Shown: positions 23,066 to 35,465, counted from the first letter of the stretch. The stretch: DNA of 64,000 nucleotides from Ailanthus altissimus (GCA_946807835.1 CAMPEX010000001.1:8757001-8821000), one strand, 5' to 3'. Program-made: numbers and translations. The notes: a model not told the origin generated them from the sequence alone.

Positions 23066-24120
23066 TGATTCTCCCTTATAAACAAATTTAAGGCTTATTG
23101 ACTCGAGAAACTATTTTTTTCAAATCAACAACTTAAAAAAAAAAAAACTCTACTTCTAAAAATTCTATTTGAAAAATTCAACAAAAATAAATTTTAAATA
23201 TCACATCCAACTAACATATATAACAAAAATGACCAGAACTTGTAAATGCAAGTTTTTGACTTGAAGGCAAGATCAGTGTGAGCACGACTGCTTATATCTA
23301 ATGGCGATTCTCATTGTCCTCCTCTAAATTTCTATTTGCGAAGCCTCTTAATTATTATGAACCCTACAATACAAACTGTAATAAGAAGAGAGACCACCAT
23401 CACATTTTACTTATAATCAATTTCATTTTCTTTATCAGTTTGCAAGCTGTTTTGAATTATTTGTGCTTCAACGAGTGTTGGTCTCTCTTGTTCTTGCGCC
23501 AACCAAAATTAGCTGATTCACCATCACCCTCAATGTTATGGTGCTGTCGAAGATTGTATGCAACATATAGTGCATATGAATAAGCTTATAAAGGTCGATA
23601 AAGATATAACAAAATTTTAATGAATTTGTATTTGATTTGTATGTTTATTACAATATGAAATTTAAATTCAAATTTACTTCATTATTTAAATAAATGAAAT
23701 AAATACAATTTTTTTTTTGTATTTAATACAAATAGGTCAATGATTCAAATTCAAATTCGGTTCATTTTTCTAAATAAATTAGACGATTTTAATTTTTTTT
23801 TTTTGTATTTGATACAAATACGTGAATAACTAAATTTGAATCATTTTTTATTTAATAAAAAAATATTTTAAATTACAAAATAAATCATTAATAAAGGAAA
23901 TACTCAATCCATCTAATTCATTTAAATACATTACCAAAAAAAATCTGCAAATTGCTAATTTTATAAAACTATAGTGTAAGTTTTAGTTTTGAAATTGTTG
24001 TATTTTGTTTTATAGGGGTTATAAGATTTTAGCCTTTATATTTTTCTTTGCAAATTTTATTTTATTTATTTTAATATTTTATAAATGTTGATTAATTATT
24101 ATATTTTATAATTTAGTTAT
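23066..24120. other. AT-rich intergenic sequence
   Basis: No gene recognised. Two similar short palindromic blocks (TTTGTATTTAATACAAAT at about 23718 and TTTGTATTTGATACAAAT at about 23803) follow T-runs. The 89-codon frame at 23314-23583 has no recognisable features. Confidence 0.4.
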
Positions 24121-24124
24121 TATT

Positions 24125-24690
24125 CCGATTTTGGAGTCAAACTTTAACTAAAAAAAAAAAGGGATCCTCATCTCTTTTTAAAATCTTAATAAATTATGAA
24201 ATAATTATATCCCTAAAATCCAATTTAAAGTAAATAATTATAATCCCCAAAACTAAATAATTTATGGAGAGTAAATTAAGTAATTTATGGAGAGTTAATT
24301 ATGAGATTAAAGATGATGGATTGGACGACATAGGCTCAACCTACCACACCTATAAAAAAAAACAATTCCAAAGGACAAGTACAAGAATTTTTCTCTCTAC
24401 TAAAATGCTTTCTCATTATATGAATTTTTTAATATTTTTTTATACTTTTTGTAATGATTATAGTATTTTATTATAAATATTTTTATTAATAATACATATG
24501 AGTAATTTTTTAAAATTTAATAAAATAAATATAAATTTAAATTAGATTGAATTATTATATATTTGTATCTTTCTTCTCTTCTCTTTTTCTTTATTTTTTA
24601 TTCTCTATTAAATATTTTCTACAACCAAAATAAATTAACTTATTAATTAAGAGTTATTCAAATTTTCGAATCAATAATTTAGTATCATCT
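24125..24690 (+). repeat. Left LTR of element I
   Basis: Direct-repeat partner of 26535-27150. The TATA box CCTATAAAAA is at about 24351. The right end reads GAGTTATTCAAATTTTCGAATCAA, cf. GAGTTGTTCGAATTTTTGAGTCAA in the other copy (each quoted only in outline). Considerably more decayed to A/T than the right copy. Confidence 0.6.
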
Positions 24691-24885
24691 ATATATAAAA
24701 AGTAAAAAAAATCAAACCAATTAAGATTCAAAGATAAATTTTTTATTTTCATTAATTTGTTTTTGTCTGTGTCTTAATTTTATACAAATTTTTGGGTGAT
24801 ACAAAATCCCTTCGTGTTCATTAAAAAAGATTTAATGTTAATTCTCCACTTTTTTTCTTTTAAATTGAATATGTGGTAGAATAAT

Positions 24886-25580
24886 TTATACCACAAAAAA
24901 AAAAAAAAGAAGAAAAGAAGTTGTTGTTATTTGTCTACTCTTTGGAAGAAGATAAAAAGGTGATCGGACAAAAGGGAGAAAGAAGAAAAGTTGCTTAGTA
25001 ATGCACGCAAATCTTTTATAAAAAAAAGTGTCAGAAAGATTGTCTGAAAAAACGGAAGAAGAAGATGCTGGAAAAATAGAGCTAAAAGAATTATGCAGAG
25101 CGTCGGGTGAAGAAAAAATAAATTTTTGTTGTAAAAAAAAAAAAGAAAAAGAGCCGATCATGTGCACTAACAAAGAAAAAAAATGAGCAGCTGATGTGTA
25201 GTCATGAAGATAAAATGGGTATGTGCAGGAAGTATAAAGTGGATGCAGTTAAAAAAAGAGAGGAGAAAGAAAGACAATATCAGAGGAGGCACAACCTTTT
25301 GAAAAAGAAAAACAAAAACAAAACAAAAGAAAGAGAGAAGTTGTATTTCCTTTTCGTGTGAAGAAAAAAAATTTATTTAAAATAAAAAACAAGAGCTGAC
25401 CTCCTCGAACAGAGAAGAGAATATAAGAGATATTTTCAGTGGAAAAAATGTGTAAAAAAATAATAAAAGAATCGCAAATGAAAAAAAGACAAATAGAAAA
25501 AAAAAGGTTTGGAGAAGAGGGGGAGATGTTGGTCCTCCGGAGAAGAAATGCCAAAAAAAAAAGGTGCACGGCATGTCGGT
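24886..25580 (+). repeat. ~700-bp purine-rich tract
   Basis: The plus strand is overwhelmingly A and G (AAAAAAGAAGAAAAGAAG and similar) for about 0.7 kb, with occasional T and few C. All long minus-strand frames here encode poly-Phe/Ser/Leu and are artefacts of composition. Confidence 0.8.
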
Positions 25581-26026
25581 ACGGAGGAATTAAGCTCCAA
25601 ATGATCTTTTCAACTAAGGCCTCTTTAATTTAGAAAAATTTGGAGTTAGCTTAATACTTTGAACATCTTTCATAAAAGACCCTAACATAATACTTTTGTC
25701 TCCAAAGTTAATCACTAAGGACCACGAGTATCTAAACTCTACCCAAGTATAACCACAACTTTCAAAGAGCCCAACTATTTAAAATTTAAAGCATCTAAAC
25801 TTTATTTAAGTATCATCAAACTCTCAAAGAGCCCAATTATAAGAGTTTTCATCAAAAAACTTTGATCCAACCACTTAGGCTCTCTAAAAGTCAAATTACT
25901 TAAACTTTCACTAAAGATCCTAAGCCAATCACTTTGGCTCTTAAAGAGTTCGACCACCCAAGTTCTCACTAATGACCCTGAGCCAATTACTTAAACTTTC
26001 ATACAAGTCACTATAAGTCTTTGTAC

Positions 26027-26330
26027 ATAACCTTGTGCGAGAGATCGGCCCCTTCAAGATGATTCTAGGCAAGTACGAGTCACATAGAATAACTTACAAG
26101 ACCTTGTGTGAGGGATCGACCCCTGCAAGAAGATCTTGGGCGGGTACTAATTGCATAAGATAACTTACAAGACCTTGTGAGGAGGGATTGACCCTATAAT
26201 AATATTCTAGGCTACCAGGCCCATGGGATAATTTACAACACCTTCTCGAGGCCACGCAAGTCCTTCTTAAGGCCTCATAAGCCCTTCTCGAGGTCACGTA
26301 AGCCCTTATCGGGGCTACATAAAACCCTTA
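26027..26330 (+). repeat. ~70-bp tandem repeats followed by ~30-bp repeats
   Basis: Three units start at CCTTGTG (about 26031, 26102 and 26172), each containing GGGATCGACCCC-like and ATTCTAGGC/ATCTTGGGC-like blocks and ending ATAACTTACAAGA. They are followed at about 26241-26330 by shorter units of the type CCCTTCTCGAGGTCACGTAAG. Confidence 0.8.
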
Positions 26331-26534
26331 TCAATGTCAATCACACTACTAAAACTCCTTGAGATTGACTATGAAATCCTAAAGTCTAAGATACAAAATT
26401 AACCTGAGCATAAGATCAGACTCGAACACCCCAAGACTAACCTAAAATCCCATGGTAAATTTTTCGCCCAAACTACAATTAAGTTTTCAATATTAATAAA
26501 TTAATACTAAAATTTGAGAGATCCCTATTCCCCC

Positions 26535-27150
26535 TTAGATTTTGAGGTCAAACTCTAACCCTAAAAAATGGGGTCCTCATCACTTTTTGAAATCCTAGTC
26601 AAATTAGGGAATAACTACATCCCTTAAACAATAGAGCCAATTTAAAGTAGGAAATTATTGTTCCCAAAATGAAAGAATTTATAAGGAGAAAATGAAGGAA
26701 TTTATAAGGAGTTAAATATGTGATTAAAGATGATGGATTGTATTTGATGACATACCTAATAAAAATTCAACCTGTCGCACCTATAAAAAGAGGTTCTTCC
26801 AAAAGATAAAGACGAGAATTTTTCTCTCTACCAAAAATCTTCTCCACTACATGAACTTTTTTGTATTTTCTTTTACTCTTTGTAATAGCCGTAATGTCTT
26901 ATTGTAAATACTTTTATCAATAGTGTATTTGAGTGAGCCTATAATGTTTGGTAAAGTAGACGTAAGCTTGAATTGAATTGAACTACTATACATATATGTG
27001 TATGTGTATGTGTGTGTGTGTGTGTGTGTGTGTCCTTTTTTCTCTTTGATCTCAAATTTTACTTTTTGTCTCCACCAAAGCATTTTCAACAAATAAAATA
27101 AATTTAACTTATTAACTTAAGAGTTGTTCGAATTTTTGAGTCAACAGTTG
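26535..27150 (+). repeat. Right LTR of element I
   Basis: Direct-repeat partner of 24125-24690, better preserved. The TATA box CCTATAAAAAG is near 26780. It contains a (TG)n microsatellite. Confidence 0.6.
26996..27033 (+). repeat. (TG)n microsatellite
   Basis: Simple TG/TATG repeat of about 38 bp within the right LTR of element I; absent from the left copy. Confidence 0.95.
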
Positions 27151-27506
27151 CTATAAAATAAATTATATTTTTTAAGTGTGAATCTTACACAAATTCTCAA
27201 TGAATTTGTGTCTTATTCCAATTCATCTAAATCGATAATGTAAACAGTAATGAATTATAAATGAATTAGGATGTTTACATTCGAATTTGAATCGTTTAAT
27301 TATTTATAACTTGGAATTCAATTCGCATATTATTCGAACCAATTTTCTTTTATATATATTCTCTAAATTTGAATTGATCAAATAAATAGTAATCTATATT
27401 GCTACCCTTAATTATAACTGAAGCCATTTAAGTGTACTTTTTAGAACAGAGTATATCAACATAAAGAGAGAGTATGCCCCTGATAATCTCATCTAGGTCA
27501 TGCTTC
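27151..27506. other. Intergenic, no gene recognised
   Basis: AT-rich single-copy-looking sequence between element I and the SINE. No feature supported. Confidence 0.4.
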
Positions 27507-27661
27507 TTTGAAGTGTCTTTTTTTTTTAAAGATTACATACATATATATGGTATTGCATGCACCACCTAAAGGAGGGGGGATTCGAACCTAAGTAGAGATA
27601 TGAGGCTTGGAGGTGCTCAGCCAACTTGGCTAAGCCCTCATGCTCTTATTTGAAGAGTCTT
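27507..27661 (-). mobile_element. tRNA-derived SINE
   Basis: On the minus strand an A-box-like TAGCCAAGTTGG (27621-27632) is followed about 33 bp later by a perfect B box GGTTCGAATCC (27578-27588). The body ends in a poly-A tail (plus-strand T run at 27518-27527). Near-perfect 13-bp target duplications flank it: TTTGAAGTGTCTT (27507-27519) and TTTGAAGAGTCTT (27649-27661). The tail next to the duplication indicates L1-type retroposition rather than a functional tRNA, and no cloverleaf is formed. Confidence 0.75.
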
Positions 27662-30184
27662 AAATTTTTATTTCTTAAAAAATATTTTTCTTTAACGACT
27701 TAGATTTCCAACATGAAACCTTTTGTCAATCTCAAGACATTGTAGAACAACATTTCCATTGCATAATAAGAAATTCAAATCTATTCTCACTTACATATAT
27801 GTACATAGAATCGTGTACAAATTTTCAAATAGTTGAATTAAGAATACAAGTGGGAAGTAAGACAATAAAATGGTTGATACAAGTTAAAAGTTAGGAGATT
27901 GGGCTGAATTGAACATTATGGTGGAAAGTAAGGGCAAACTCAAAATTTTAATATAAATATCTTAAGTGAATTTTGATAATATGAGAATTTATTTTAATGA
28001 AAATGATAAGAGATATACCTAATTAGTTAAACATCATTGAGGTTTGACAACATGAATCAATTTTATTAATAATGTTGGGCCCATAAATATAAATAGGCCC
28101 AACTAATCTAGAAATGAGTCACGCCACTTAATCCAGTTACAAGTACAATGGTATTTTTTTTTAATTGAAATTGATAAAAGCGTCAGTTGTGGACTTGACA
28201 TGTCCCAATTCAGGGCCAATACCGACAGGGAATTCGATATTCAAGTTTCGCCCATTTCATAGGTAAAGTCCAACTCATCTTTTAACTTATATTTTCTAAG
28301 TAAAAAGGAAAATGCACGAAAAAGGGCAAAATAGGTTTGAATTCTAACTCTAAATACTTTTTCAATTATAAACTATGAATTTAAGTGTGATTGTGATTGT
28401 TGAAACCAGTTTTAATTCCTTCATTTGAATTCTGTTTTGATTCTCCCAATCACCACATGATACACTTTATTTTGAACACACTCAAAACCTTTTTGTATTT
28501 ATTTCCACTATTATATAAAAAGACGATTTTTTACTAACTATTAAATCAAACAAGACTCAATAATCAGAAGTATTCTTGAGATCTTTAAGGAATTTCTAAG
28601 AGAATAATTTTTTTGTAATTACAATGCTTTTTTGTTTGCCTAAACACTTCTTATAGATAGCATCCATTTTTTTTAATTTATTATTAATTTGAGTGTCGGA
28701 GTATTTTTTTTTATCCAAAAATAATATTGTTGCAAAATTTTTGGAGTGTTCACAAGCAATATAGGAGGAATACAATGGTGTTCTTGAAATTCTTATAAAA
28801 AATCAATGACATTGAAGTAATTTTTTGAGGTTTCCAATCCTAGAAACTTCAAATAAAAATAATAAAAAAGTTACTTAATTAAGAATATAATAGAATTCAC
28901 CTCCTAAAATGCATAAAGAAAATACAAATAAAAAAAGATCATAATATACAAAATAAATATGTGATATAAACACAAAATAATGCATATTTATTTATTTAGT
29001 ATTACAACAATATTTATATGTGACATATATATAACGATATTAGTAAATGTCAGATGTTTATGGTCATTTATACCTTCTTCAAATTCCTCTTTCTAAAAGG
29101 TAAAAGAATATTAACTAATTTATACTTCTACCATCCTCCGTGCTTGTAATTCTATGTGAAAAATTAAAGGTACTTAAATAATTACGTGGGTTACTAAATA
29201 ACAAATATTTAAGAAAAGGTAAATTTTTTTTCCAAAAAAAAAAGTAATTGGTGAATTTTGAAAGAGTGATAATGGAAGTCAACATATATTCTTTTCGTTT
29301 TAAAATTTTAAAATTAAGAAAAAAAAAATAGAAGACAAACGAGAAGATAAACAGATAAGTGGTGGAGGTAAGAGTTAACAAAGAAGAAAGTGAATTATAA
29401 TTGAGATTGAAACTACTTACTAACAAATAATAACTTTTGTGTATATGTGTGAAAGCTTTAAATCTAAAACTCTTCAGAAATTACATCTTAATTTTGTTGT
29501 TCATCTTGAATTATTGTGAAACGGATAAGTACTATTCTTTTATAAAAAGAAAGTCACTTCAATATTCAAGTGAGTATATAATTAATACAAACGTGTGGTA
29601 TGTCGAAGTGTTTCAAGTAAGAGTATTTTTTTATAATTTTTCTACTAAATTTTTATATTTTCTATATGTTCAAGTGAGCGTTTCCTCATATTTTTAAATA
29701 AATGTAAACGTATAATATATGTCTTTTTATAGTGCAACATAGAAGAGTTTTATCTATAATTTATATACAATGATAGAATTTAACTTAATTATAACAAAGT
29801 CACATTTGTGATAAAGGCAATAGCATTTTATAATCTTATCATGCGATTATAAGATAAAATATTAACATATATTAAATAAGAGATATCATAAAAAAAAATT
29901 CATAGAGTTATGATTGAAGAAAAAAAATATAACGTACTCATATTCTTATTTGTGTTAAATAATTTGTCTTTAACTTTTATTTGAGATATTTTGGTTTCCT
30001 CTTTTTAGATTCAATCCAGCCTCATTTCAATAACAAGTTTTGTTTTTGGGCTTCTTTTTCATTTGGGCTTAATTTTGTTTCCTCCCCTAAGCTCAAACTG
30101 TCTTCAATTTTTTCAAGCTTTTATTTTAAGTTAAGTGGGTTGTTAGATTTATTAATAATATACCAAATAGTGTATATATATATT
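27662..30184. other. AT-rich intergenic sequence
   Basis: About 2.5 kb with no recognisable gene, RNA or transposon terminus. The frames of 80-103 codons at 29115-30223 are low-complexity, Phe/Leu-rich and unsupported. Confidence 0.4.
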
Positions 30185-31262
30185 TATATGAAATTTTTTA
30201 TAAATAACCTTTATATTTTATAATTATTTATTTTAGCCATCTTTCCATTCTCTATTCTTTATTAGCCAAATTTATGGTAAATAACTATTTGCCCTCATTT
30301 GCATAATATAGTATTAAATGAAGTATTTGAAGGTAAATTTTATAAATACAAACTTAAATTGTGTCAATTTATATTTAAAAATACATTTTAATATTCAAAA
30401 ATCAAGATAACTTGATTTTAAGGTGTAAAACACCATTCGATAAGGAATATTCCTTTTTCTGTTATGTATATTTTGTCTTATATATTCATAATATTAGATT
30501 TGATAGAAGTTGTAGTTGTTTTGAAATTAAAAACATATGAGAATATAATTATAGTGTATAATAATTAAGTTAAGAAGAAAAATAAGGTTGAATGGTTGAA
30601 ATATCAGGTGATTAAAAAAAAATTAAAAATTTAGAAAATTTGCAGTTGCATCGTGGGTATAATCCCCCGATGCAGCCGAGATGCCCTTTTTTGGCTGAGA
30701 TGGCCTATGTGCATCTCCGTCTTTGTTGGCCGAGCCGAGATGCGATGGTCAAGATGGTCACAAAAGCCATCTCGGCTACATCGCGAGGATTGTATCCGCG
30801 ATGTAACTGTAGATTTTTAAAACTTTTCAGTCATCTGATTTTTACCTATTCAACCTCTTTTTTCTTTTAAACTTTATTATTTTACACTATAATTGTATTC
30901 TCATATGTATTTAGTTTCAAAATACCTACAACTTTTATCAAATCTAACATTATGAATATATATGATAAAATTTACATTAAAAAATAAATATTTCTTATCG
31001 GATGATATTTTACATCTTCAAATCAAGTTATCTTAATTTTTGAATATTGAAATGTACTTTTAAATATAAATCGACACAAATGAAGTTTGTATTTGTTAGA
31101 TTTGTCTTCAAAGACTTCCTTTAACATTATATTATGCAAACGGGGGCAAATAAGTCTATTTTTAATTGATTTGGCTAATAAAAAATATATGATTGAAATG
31201 TGGTTAGAAAAGAATAGTTATAAAATATAAGGGTTATTTATGAAATTTTTTCTATTTATATA
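30185..31262. mobile_element. Foldback element with ~0.5-kb inverted arms
   Basis: The left arm (about 30185-30700) is the reverse complement of the right arm (about 30745-31262) over nearly its whole length, with scattered substitutions and small indels. Matching landmarks include TTGCATAATATA/TATATTATGCAA, AAGATAACTTGATTT/AAATCAAGTTATCTT and ATATGAGAATATAATTATAG with its partner. The arm tips near the loop are GC-rich, with repeated CCGAGATGG/CCATCTCGG units. There is no coding potential; the frame at 30640-30870 simply crosses the loop. It resembles Mutator-like foldbacks or long-TIR MITEs. The target duplication was not resolved. Confidence 0.82.
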
Positions 31263-32221
31263 TGTGTGTATGTTCTTTACATTTTTTTAAAAAAATATTT
31301 GTATTCTTATAAACAATAATATTTAGAATAAAATTTAAGTATTTTCATAGTGTTGGCCTAAAAGGCCTTAAAGATTTTAGAAATTTTAAATAATATAGAA
31401 AAACAATGATTTTAAACTAAAGTATAAAAATATAGAAAGTTTTAAATAATAAAAAACAAGATCACTTAAGGATGATATTTTAATAAAACAAAAAAACAAT
31501 TTAAAATTATATTAATATTGTATAAGATTGAATTTGTGCACAAGGTTGATGTGCACAAAAAAGATAATTTTTTGTTAACTTTTAAAAAAAATTATTAAAA
31601 TTAATTTAAAATTTTCTTTAATAAATTATAGTTAAATATTATTAAATAATTTAATAAAAGTCTTACCAGTAAGAGAGAAGTAGAGTGAATAGTTGAAGAA
31701 GCCAAAGCTCTTGTAGATAAGTCAAATATTTTGTAATCTCTTATACAACTTGACCAATTTTGAAAAGAGGCTTTTATTTTTGTACTTGGGTAACGAAGAA
31801 TTGTCCTTTTTTTTTTATTATAAAAAAAGTGTTAAATAAGAATGAAATAAGAATTTAAGGTGAAAAAATTAAATGTTAAAGTTAAAAATTATATTAAATT
31901 AAAATTTAATTATATTAGAGTTTTAATGTTAAATTTAAAATTTTAAAAAATTAAATTATAAAAGTATTTATTTTTTAAGATAAAAAATTATTATTAAATT
32001 AAAAATAAATTAGATTTGGGAGAACTATGCCCCATAGACCCCTAAAAAAAGTCCGCCCACAATGATTCTAGATCTGCAAAAAAGTAAACATAAATCTCAT
32101 AAGAGTTGTAAAACGTATAGTAGTGAACAATATATATTGCAAAGTCAATAATACAAATGAAATTTCATTTTCTACTAAAAACGGATGCAAAAAAAAAAAA
32201 ATTCTCCTATCAAACAAATTT
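31263..32221. other. AT-rich intergenic sequence
   Basis: No gene recognised. A short inverted repeat, TTGTGCAC...GTGCACAA, lies at about 31536-31559. Confidence 0.4.
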
Positions 32222-34688
32222 TTAGTAATTACTTTTATTTTTCATAGCCTCACTATATATCCTAGGTTCATTATATTTAAGAGTGTAAGCAGAGTTAAAA
32301 GTATGAACAACTAGATTTACTTGTGCATACCTAACTGGTGGGTTAATCGTTCTCCTTAGTCTGTCTCTGACTAGTTGGTACTCTTCAAGTTCCATCTTAA
32401 GAGTCTTAGTCTTTCTTTGAGTGGACTTGAAGGAACTCGCCAAGTTTTCTGGGTTCATCTTTAAGGATCTCCTTGTTGAGGTACTGATCTGGGGACATAT
32501 CAGATCTACTATCAGGTTCTACTTCAACTTTTATTGACTCGGGTGTTGAGTCTTCATTGGGCACAAGTTTTTCTTTCTCATCTTCTTGGGAGGCTTTCAG
32601 TATAGTCATCTTATTGAATGTCACGTCACGACTTATAATACTTCTTGGTGGTGTCAAGTCTTTACACCATACCTTATATCTCTTTACTCATTCAGGATAT
32701 CCTATAAATACCACTTTTATAGCTCTAGGTTCCAACTTCCCCTCCTTAACATGTACAAAGGCGGGGCAACCAAATATTCTGAGGTAGTTATACTTGGGAG
32801 GATTGCCAGACCTTTTCTCTTTTGGCATCTTGAAGTCAATTGCTGAAGAGAGACTTCTATTAATCAAATAAGCCGTAGTCACTACAGCTTCTCCCTAAAA
32901 TGCCTTGGACATATTTGCATTGGTAAGCATGTATCTGACCCTTTCAAGTAGGGTCCTATTCATCCTCTCAGCTACGCCATTTTGTTGTGGTGTTGATCTC
33001 ACCGTTCTATGCCTCACAATCTCATGCTTAGCATAAAACCCATCAAACTCTCTATTGTAAAATTCGAGGCCATTGTTAGTTCTCAACCTCTTCACCCTTT
33101 TGCTAGTCTAATTCTCGACAAGAGCCTTCCAAGTCTTGAACACATCAAATGCTTGATCCTTACTCTTCAACACATAGATCCACAGCTTTCTTGAATAGTC
33201 ATCAATTAAACTGAGAAAATACCTAGCACCACTACGAGTAGCTGTCTAAGCTGGTCCCCAAAGATTCGAGTGTATGTAGTCAAGAGTCCCCTTAGTCATG
33301 TGTTTGTCGATATTAAACTTTACCCTATGTGCTTTTCTAAGCACACAATGCTCACAAAACTCCAAGAGCTAGAACTTATCCTCACAAAATGCTTTTTGAC
33401 TGAATAACTCATTCAGGTTTCTCTCGCCTAGGTGTGCCAGTCTAAGATGCCACAACTTGGTTTGCATACTCTCATCATCTACAGAGAATAATGCAGAACC
33501 ACTCATGACTTTATCCTTAAGTACATAAACGTCTTTACGTTTCTCTCATCTCATTATCACTATAAAACCTTTCAATACTCTCAAAACCGCTCCGTCAATT
33601 CTGATGGAGCACCTATTCTAGTCTAAAGTCCTTAGTGAGATCAAGTTCCTTTTGAGGTCATGAACATACCTAACATCTGCCAACTCTCTCACTCGCCCTT
33701 CATGCAGCCTAAGTTTAACAATACCAATTCTCATCATCTGACATGCAATGTTATTACCCATTAACACCTTACCACCACTAATGGGCTAGAAATTTACAAA
33801 CCAAGACTTGTATAGGTACATGTGAAAAGTATAACCAAAATCAATGACCAATTGTTCAGTGTTCTTACTATCAATAGCGAAGAGTGTCTCTGTGCTATCA
33901 TAGCTATCATCATAGGCAAACGCATTATCTGCTTTCTTTTTGTCTTGTGCTCTCTTGTCAGGATAGTCCTTTATGAAGTGCCCATCTTTCTTGTAGCAAT
34001 AGCACTTCCTAGAAGTCATACACTTCTATCTTGAGCCCTTTTTTTTTGTATCTTCTATATAAAGGCCTTCCCCTTATAGATAAACTTTCTGCATTACTCT
34101 CGATCTGCTTCTCTAATAACTTTGAGTTTAATGATGATTTCACATCGCTCATCATTAAACTTTCTTTGCCGTAGAGTAGCGTATCAACAAAGCTCTCATA
34201 ACTTTTGGGAGTGAACTTAGTAGGATAATTGCTCTATCTTCATCTTCTATATTGATGTTGATAGATTCAAGATTAAGGATGATCTTATTGAAGGCATCTA
34301 TATGATCTTTCATTGGCGTGCCATCTGACATGGATAGCTGATACAGTTTCTTCTTTATATGCAATCTGTTGGCCAACAATTTTCGCATATAAAGAGAGTT
34401 AAGCTTCTTTCAAAGACTTATCGTCATCAGCTCACCTACTACTTCTCTTAGTACTTCATCGCTTAATGATAGAACGATTATACTATGAGCTCTTTCTTGA
34501 ATGTCCCTTCTTTCTGCTTCAGCTTTAAATAACTTTGGCGTCTTCTCTTCATCACTAGATGAAGCTTCAGTCTCCTTTAATGCTGAGCCTAGCCTTTGGC
34601 TCACCAACAATGCCTTTATCTTTATCTTTAATAGATTGAAGTCATTCGTACTGTTGAATTTCTCTACCTCATACTTGGGTGTGGCCAT
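32222..34688 (-). pseudogene. Copia J gag-protease-integrase remnant
   Basis: Gag starts near 34688 (MATPKYEVEKF). The open segments at 34410-34688 and 34155-34388 carry the gag domain. A CCHC-like knuckle (CYCYKKDGHFIKDY, with two Cys lost) lies at 33980-34015. The protease motif has decayed to IDFGYTFHM where DSG is expected. Integrase pieces at 32895-33095 (RTNNGLEFYN, where the usual catalytic Asp of TDNG is Asn; TPQQNGVAERMN) and 32688-32882 (FGCPAFVHV) follow. The final piece 32222-32458 ends abruptly in spacer sequence. Confidence 0.75.
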
Positions 34689-34719
34689 GTCTTCTTAGAA
34701 CTAAGCTCTAATACCAGTT

Positions 34720-35346
34720 TGTTGAAGCGAAAGCACACAAACAAGCAATATCACCCAAGCAAATAATGCAGAACAAGTAATTAAGGAATTAAAGAAAGAA
34801 ATGGTAGAAGAAGAACACATAGAAATTTACATAGTTCGAAAACTTGCCTACGTCCATGGCAGATCAAGATCTCTCACTCTTCTTATTGAATCACAAGGCA
34901 CTCACCAAGTATGCATTTTTATAAGAAATATCACAAAAAATAACACTCTCTTGCAATTTAAGAATTTTCTTTCACTAAGAACCACAAAGAAAGTTTAATC
35001 ACTAAGATTTCTTGAGTTCTCATAAAGATTTCTTCAATGATCAATAAGATATGTTTACAAGCCAATAAAGAGCATTTATATAGGCTTTAGGATGTTATAA
35101 GTTTACCCTAAATGTGTGAGAGTTAAGGAGTCTTGAAGCAAGTGGGAGACAAATAAGAAAATCTCAAAACGGGAAGCAAATTCTCGCACCCAGCGCCGCG
35201 GCGCTCAGCGCCCATCGCCACGGCGCCTGTCACGCCCTTCTTCATTTTTTGCCTCCTTTAACGTCTGTCTTTAATCTTCGCGCACCCTACGCATTTTGTT
35301 TGATCTCCAAATCATATCCCAAAATTTTTTAATTAATATTTTCATA
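34720..35346 (-). repeat. 5' LTR of Copia J
   Basis: Starts TGTTGAAGC on the plus strand and is homologous to the LTRs of K. TATA-like TATATAAAT (minus strand) lies at about 35072-35080. A GC-rich hairpin AGCGC/GCGCT around CGCG is at about 35193-35206. The right end near 35346 is decayed. Confidence 0.72.
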
Positions 35347-35465
35347 AAAATAAATCAATTCGATTTTTTTTACCCACCAATATTGAACAATCATAATCAA
35401 ATATTAACATATGCTAAAAAGCAAACATAAAATGAAAATAGGAACGATAGTTATATAGACAACAC
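35347..35465. other. Short spacer between Copia J and the SINE
   Basis: AT-rich; nothing recognised. Confidence 0.4.

Larger units (their letters stand above)
24125..27150 (+). mobile_element. Non-autonomous LTR element I
   Basis: Two direct repeats of roughly 0.57-0.62 kb, at about 24125-24690 and 26535-27150, share long blocks. Examples are GGGGTCCTCATC/GGGATCCTCATC, ATTAAAGATGATGGATTG, CACCTATAAAAA and AGAATTTTTCTCTCTAC. Each has a CCTATAAAAA TATA box at the same relative place. The ~1.85 kb between them holds a purine tract and tandem repeats but no gag or pol. Just inside the left copy, TTAGTATCATCT could be a decayed primer site. This suits a LARD- or TRIM-like derivative. Exact LTR ends and a target duplication were not found. 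Confidence 0.6.
32222..35346 (-). mobile_element. Truncated Copia element J (same family as K)
   Basis: It contains a 5' LTR (34720-35346), a primer-site TGGTATTAGAGC (34705-34716, minus strand), gag, zinc knuckle, protease-like and integrase remnants. It stops in the integrase-RT spacer at about 32235, so RT, RNase H and the 3' LTR are missing. Sequence blocks match K throughout (for example KYEVEKFNSTNDFNL and TPQQNGVAERMN). It is more diverged than K from a coding consensus, with stops and frameshifts. The left junction into AT-rich DNA shows no LTR, so the truncation is a deletion. Confidence 0.8.

Noticed and set aside
24886..25633. Several long Phe/Ser/Leu-rich minus frames
   Set aside because: Artefacts of the purine-rich tract; no start context, motif or complexity.
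27571..27640. Functional tRNA gene
   Set aside because: A and B boxes are present but the cloverleaf cannot form, and a poly-A tail with target duplications shows a SINE.
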